From Planctomycetales bacterium (lineage in GTDB: Bacteria; Planctomycetota; Planctomycetia; Pirellulales; Thermoguttaceae), in the NCBI GenBank assembly GCA_007127495.1, contig SKZG01000210.1, forward strand, positions 1-9,246: a stretch of 9,246 nucleotides of DNA, in the 5' to 3' direction. Each line of letters begins with the position of its first letter. The first letter of the stretch is position 1. The notes beneath the pieces were generated by a model that was not told the DNA's origin, did not search any database, and worked only from the letters and a program-made list of their open reading frames with translations. Shown piece by piece: positions 6,520-9,246 of this stretch. The translations under genes were made by a program, and so were the position numbers.

Positions 6520-7584
6520 ATGACGAACGGACATCCACGCGAACTGACCTTAAGCTGCCCCTTACCGCTTCGCGACCACCCGACCGTGCAAATGGCCCAC
6601 GGGGGCGGAGGGCGACTGATGCAGGAATTGATCGAAGGACTGTTCCTGCCCGGCTTTGCGGCGACCCCTGACGTGCCGATTCCACACGACAGCGCTTTGC
6701 TCAACGTGGGCCGGGAACAACTGGCTTTCACGACCGATTCGTATGTGGTCACTCCCCTGTTCTTCCCCGGAGGCGATATCGGCAAGCTGGCCGTGTGCGG
6801 CACCGTGAACGACCTGGCCATGGCCGGGGCCAAACCGCTGTATCTGAGTGCAGGCTTCATCCTGGAAGAGGGCCTGCCCATCGATACGCTTCGCCGTGTG
6901 GTCGAGTCGATGCGGCAGGCTGCCGACGAAGCCGGCGTGCGAATCGTCACCGGCGATACGAAGGTGGTCGATCGCGGCCGGGGCGATGGTATGTACATCA
7001 ATACGGCCGGCATCGGATGGATCGGGCCGCGAACGGACATTCGTCCCGGGCGCGTCGAGCCGGGCGACGCCGTCGTGGTGAGCGGCGACCTTGGCCGACA
7101 CGGAATCGCGGTGATGTCGGTTCGCGAGGGCCTCGAGTTTGCCGGCGCGCCCGAAAGCGATTGCGCACCCCTGCACGAACTGGTGGAAACCCTACTGGCT
7201 GCCGGCGGCGACGTGCATTGCCTGCGCGACCTCACCCGCGGCGGACTCGCGGCGGCATTGAACGAGATCGCGCGGCACGCTGAGGTGGGCATCGAGCTTG
7301 AGGAGGCGGCAATTCCGGTCTGCGAGGGTGTGCGCAGTGCGTGCGAACTTCTGGGGCTCGACCCGCTCTACGCCGCGAACGAAGGTCGCCTTGTGGCCTT
7401 CTGCCCCGCCGAGGCGACCGAAGAGGTGCTCCACCTGATGCGCGCACATCGGCGCGCGGAAAACCCCGCGGCCATCGGCCTGGTCGTCCAGTCGCACCCG
7501 GGCGTCGTCGAACTGCAAAGCCCCTTCGGCGGCGACCGCATCCTCGACCTACTTTCCGGTGAACAGATGCCTCGCATCTGCTGA
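6520..7584 (+). CDS. hypE: HypE, carbamoyl dehydratase of [NiFe]-hydrogenase maturation
   Basis: HypE accepts a carbamoyl group from HypF on its C-terminal cysteine and dehydrates it with ATP to a thiocyanate, the source of the CN ligands of the [NiFe] active-site iron. All hallmarks are present in 354 residues: the Gly-rich AHGGGGRLM (26-34), TTDSYVVTPLFFPGGDIGK (71-89), CGTVNDLAMAGAKP (93-106), FILEEGLP (113-120), VTGDTKVVDRG (143-153), DLTRGG (237-242), and the terminal PRIC with C354 as the acceptor. Length and motif order match E. coli HypE closely, and nothing is truncated. The related ATP-binding enzymes SelD, PurM and ThiL lack the PRIC end, so confusion is unlikely. The gene follows the acyltransferase by 7 bases and meets a convergent gene downstream; none of its usual partners (hypA, B, C, D, F) lies in the window. 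Confidence 0.97.
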   Translation: MTNGHPRELTLSCPLPLRDHPTVQMAHGGGGRLMQELIEGLFLPGFAATPDVPIPHDSALLNVGREQLAFTTDSYVVTPLFFPGGDIGKLAVCGTVNDLAMAGAKPLYLSAGFILEEGLPIDTLRRVVESMRQAADEAGVRIVTGDTKVVDRGRGDGMYINTAGIGWIGPRTDIRPGRVEPGDAVVVSGDLGRHGIAVMSVREGLEFAGAPESDCAPLHELVETLLAAGGDVHCLRDLTRGGLAAALNEIARHAEVGIELEEAAIPVCEGVRSACELLGLDPLYAANEGRLVAFCPAEATEEVLHLMRAHRRAENPAAIGLVVQSHPGVVELQSPFGGDRILDLLSGEQMPRIC

Positions 7585-7598
7585 CCGCAACTGACCGA

Positions 7599-7614
7599 CG
7601 CCGGCTGACCGGCG
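7599..7614. terminator. Possible hairpin between convergent genes
   Basis: CGCCGG-CTGA-CCGGCG can form a perfect 6-bp GC stem with a 4-base loop, 15 bases after the hypE stop. There is no T-tract on either strand, so if it terminates transcription it does so weakly or with Rho. The 66-base gap also holds CTGACCG direct repeats. Confidence 0.3.
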
Positions 7615-7650
7615 CGCCGACGCTCCCGACCCGTGGCGGCACGGCGCGCA

Positions 7651-9246
7651 CTACCGCTTTGCCTGTCGGCGTCCGGCGCCAAGGCCGACGCCGGGCACCA
7701 TCGTCTCGGCCGTGCGGGCGTTGAACTCGAACACCGTGAATCCCTGCGCGCCCAGCCGGCGGGCATGGTGAATCTGGCCTACCACACGATCGGCCGACAG
7801 CCCGGAGCTGGAAGCCGTCGCGCCGATACCCGGGTAAACCGGTACTCGCCCGGCCACAAGCTTCAACTGGTTCGCGACGAGGTGGGCGAACCGCTCGTCG
7901 CTTTCGGTGTAGTTCATCGGGCAAACGAAGTCGAGGTAGCCGGCCTCGACCCACGCGACCCAGTCCTGCGCGATCGACTCGCGGCACGCCGGGTAGGAGC
8001 CGAATACGGCGGCCGAGATCGTTAGTTCCGGCCGCAACCGCTTGCCCTCGCGATGCACGGCCGCCACCAGGGCGGTGATCTGGTCGCATCGCCAATCGTT
8101 ATACTCGTCGCGCCGCGGTCCGGTGTGGCAGTCGCGCGGCCAGTCGGCCACCTTCCGCCCGCTGGCCGCCTCGAACCGCTCGCGGCAGCCGTTGCAATAG
8201 CAGTAATCACGGCCGGGGTAGCGGATGTAATCGAAGTGCAGCCCGTCGATAGGATACCGCCGCGCCACCTCCAGCATGCTGTCGAGTTCCAGCTTGAAGT
8301 TTTCAGGATGCGAAGGGCATAGCCAAGGATGGCGCTCGCCGCCAACGCTGCGTTGGAGGCGGCCCTCGCGCTCCATGCGGGCGAGAAACTCCTTGGGGGC
8401 GTTTTGGGCATGGTAGTTCACCTTCCACACATGCACCTCCAGTCCGTGCTTCTTCGCCGCCGCATACGCCTGCGCAATCTGGTCGCCATGTTCCTCGAAG
8501 GTGCGGCTGCGGGGCAGGAGGTCGCTCGGGTAATGGGCCAGCCCGCCCCAGAGCATGTTCGGCAGCACCATGTTGAACCCGTTCTGTGCCAACAGCCGGG
8601 CCGACTTCTCCCAGTCGCCCGGATACGCCCCCGTGCCCGAGTGGTTCCAGACGGCGCGGGCTTCCTTCGGCGGGCTGGGCGCCGCACGCAGGTAGGCCTC
8701 GGCCGCCAGTTGCCTGCTTTCGTCGGCCGCCTCGATGGCCGCCGCCGGTTCGCCCGCGGCCAGCAACTGCTCCGACCGCGCGCGTGCGGCCAGGGCCGCG
8801 TGCAGCGCCTGCCGAGCCTCGTCATGGGCAGCGGCATCGACCACCTCGCGAAGCTCCTCGACCGACCGGCAGTGGCCCACTTGCACGGCCCGCTCCAAAG
8901 CGGCGCCGGCCATGGTATCCCACAGCGGCGGGTGAAACCAGCCGAGTACCGCGGCCAGCATCCGCAGCTTGGCAGGCGGATCGTCCGAAAGCAGAATGTG
9001 GCTGAAGAAGGCGCCTCGGTCGCCTACGAACATGGCGGGCCAAGGGGTCGGCAAGCCGTCGCGGTCGTGCCAGTAGCCGACCACCCGGGCGCCGTGCCGG
9101 GGGCCATGCCCAACCGGCGCGGTCACGATGATGTTCCACGACGCCTGCCGCATAGCCGGCGGCAGGCCCGGAATCGCGCCGGCCTCGAAGCGCACCTCGG
9201 CCAGCGCGCCGCGCTCCGAGCGGAAATAGCGGCCGGGCTCCAGCCC
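7651..9246 (-). CDS. GHL10-like (family-10-like, DUF187 type) glycosyl hydrolase with N-terminal extra region, 5' partial
   Basis: Predicted carbohydrate-active enzyme with a TIM-barrel domain of the GHL10 type (Pfam PF02638-like); substrate unknown. The frame stays open to the window edge, so 531 C-terminal residues are visible and the true start and any signal peptide are missing; a GTG at 9195 is internal. Visible residues about 40-120 look like an extra alpha/beta region (GYWHDRDGLPTPWPAM, FFSHILLSDD), perhaps the end of a glutamine-amidotransferase-like or beta-galactosidase-trimerisation-like domain. Residues 130-190 are Ala/Glu-rich and helical. The barrel starts near residue 196 (AVWNHSGTGAYPGDW) and carries DGLHFDYIRYPG (334-345), CPMNYTESDERF (442-453), YPGIGA (471-476) and GFTVFEFNA (502-510). 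A CxCxxC cluster (C349, C351, C354) follows the DYIRYP strand. It converges on hypE and belongs to a separate transcript. Confidence 0.85.
   Translation of the reverse strand, partial: GLEPGRYFRSERGALAEVRFEAGAIPGLPPAMRQASWNIIVTAPVGHGPRHGARVVGYWHDRDGLPTPWPAMFVGDRGAFFSHILLSDDPPAKLRMLAAVLGWFHPPLWDTMAGAALERAVQVGHCRSVEELREVVDAAAHDEARQALHAALAARARSEQLLAAGEPAAAIEAADESRQLAAEAYLRAAPSPPKEARAVWNHSGTGAYPGDWEKSARLLAQNGFNMVLPNMLWGGLAHYPSDLLPRSRTFEEHGDQIAQAYAAAKKHGLEVHVWKVNYHAQNAPKEFLARMEREGRLQRSVGGERHPWLCPSHPENFKLELDSMLEVARRYPIDGLHFDYIRYPGRDYCYCNGCRERFEAASGRKVADWPRDCHTGPRRDEYNDWRCDQITALVAAVHREGKRLRPELTISAAVFGSYPACRESIAQDWVAWVEAGYLDFVCPMNYTESDERFAHLVANQLKLVAGRVPVYPGIGATASSSGLSADRVVGQIHHARRLGAQGFTVFEFNARTAETMVPGVGLGAGRRQAKR

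Noticed and set aside
6167..6685. Minus-strand open frame of 172 codons across the acyltransferase/hypE junction
   Set aside because: No motif, and it overlaps two clear genes on the other strand.
7232..8095. Minus-strand open frame of 287 codons across the end of hypE and the start of the convergent gene
   Set aside because: Its translation is Arg/Gly-rich without domain features, and it overlaps hypE and the hydrolase frame, both supported by clear motifs.
1..9246. Mobile elements, CRISPR arrays, tRNA or rRNA genes, defence or toxin-antitoxin genes
   Set aside because: Looked for on both strands by eye; no transposase, integrase, repeat-spacer pattern, tRNA-like fold or known defence domain was found.

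Overview
The window is GC-rich and densely coded, and I read it as a chromosomal stretch from a Gram-negative bacterium, most likely a planctomycete (PVC group). That placement is inferred from four things: an AsmA-like protein whose C-terminal block resembles a family I associate with planctomycetes, a family-10-like glycosyl hydrolase of the planctomycete type, a DUF374 acyltransferase, and the general style of the coding sequence. I could not run a search, so the phylum is likely but not proven.

Layout, left to right. A 5'-truncated GT39-type membrane glycosyltransferase (3-1175, +) overlaps by 4 bases the start of a 1061-residue, membrane-anchored AsmA-like protein built of tandem ~115-residue repeats (1172-4357, +). 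A small, acidic, probably disordered protein of 112 residues follows, with a very strong ribosome binding site (4397-4735, +). Diaminopimelate epimerase dapF (4778-5662, +) then starts directly downstream of a promoter-like sequence placed so that its message would be leaderless. Next are a DUF374/LPLAT acyltransferase (5706-6512, +) and, 7 bases later, a complete hypE (6520-7584, +) ending in the diagnostic Pro-Arg-Ile-Cys. A convergent gene on the minus strand (7651-9246, 5' end outside the window) encodes a GHL10-like glycosyl hydrolase behind an extra N-terminal region.

The left and centre share an envelope theme: sugar transfer from a lipid carrier (GT39), lipid transport or outer-membrane homeostasis (AsmA-like), a peptidoglycan/lysine precursor (DapF) and lipid acylation (DUF374). 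HypE, a [NiFe]-hydrogenase maturation enzyme, is the odd one out, because no other hyp or hydrogenase gene is in view. No RNA genes, CRISPR arrays, insertion sequences, phage genes or defence genes were seen, and no gap exceeds 300 bases. I do not see a convincing undescribed multi-gene system. The points most worth a second look are the repeat architecture of the AsmA-like protein, the small disordered protein beside it, the leaderless dapF promoter and the isolated hypE.
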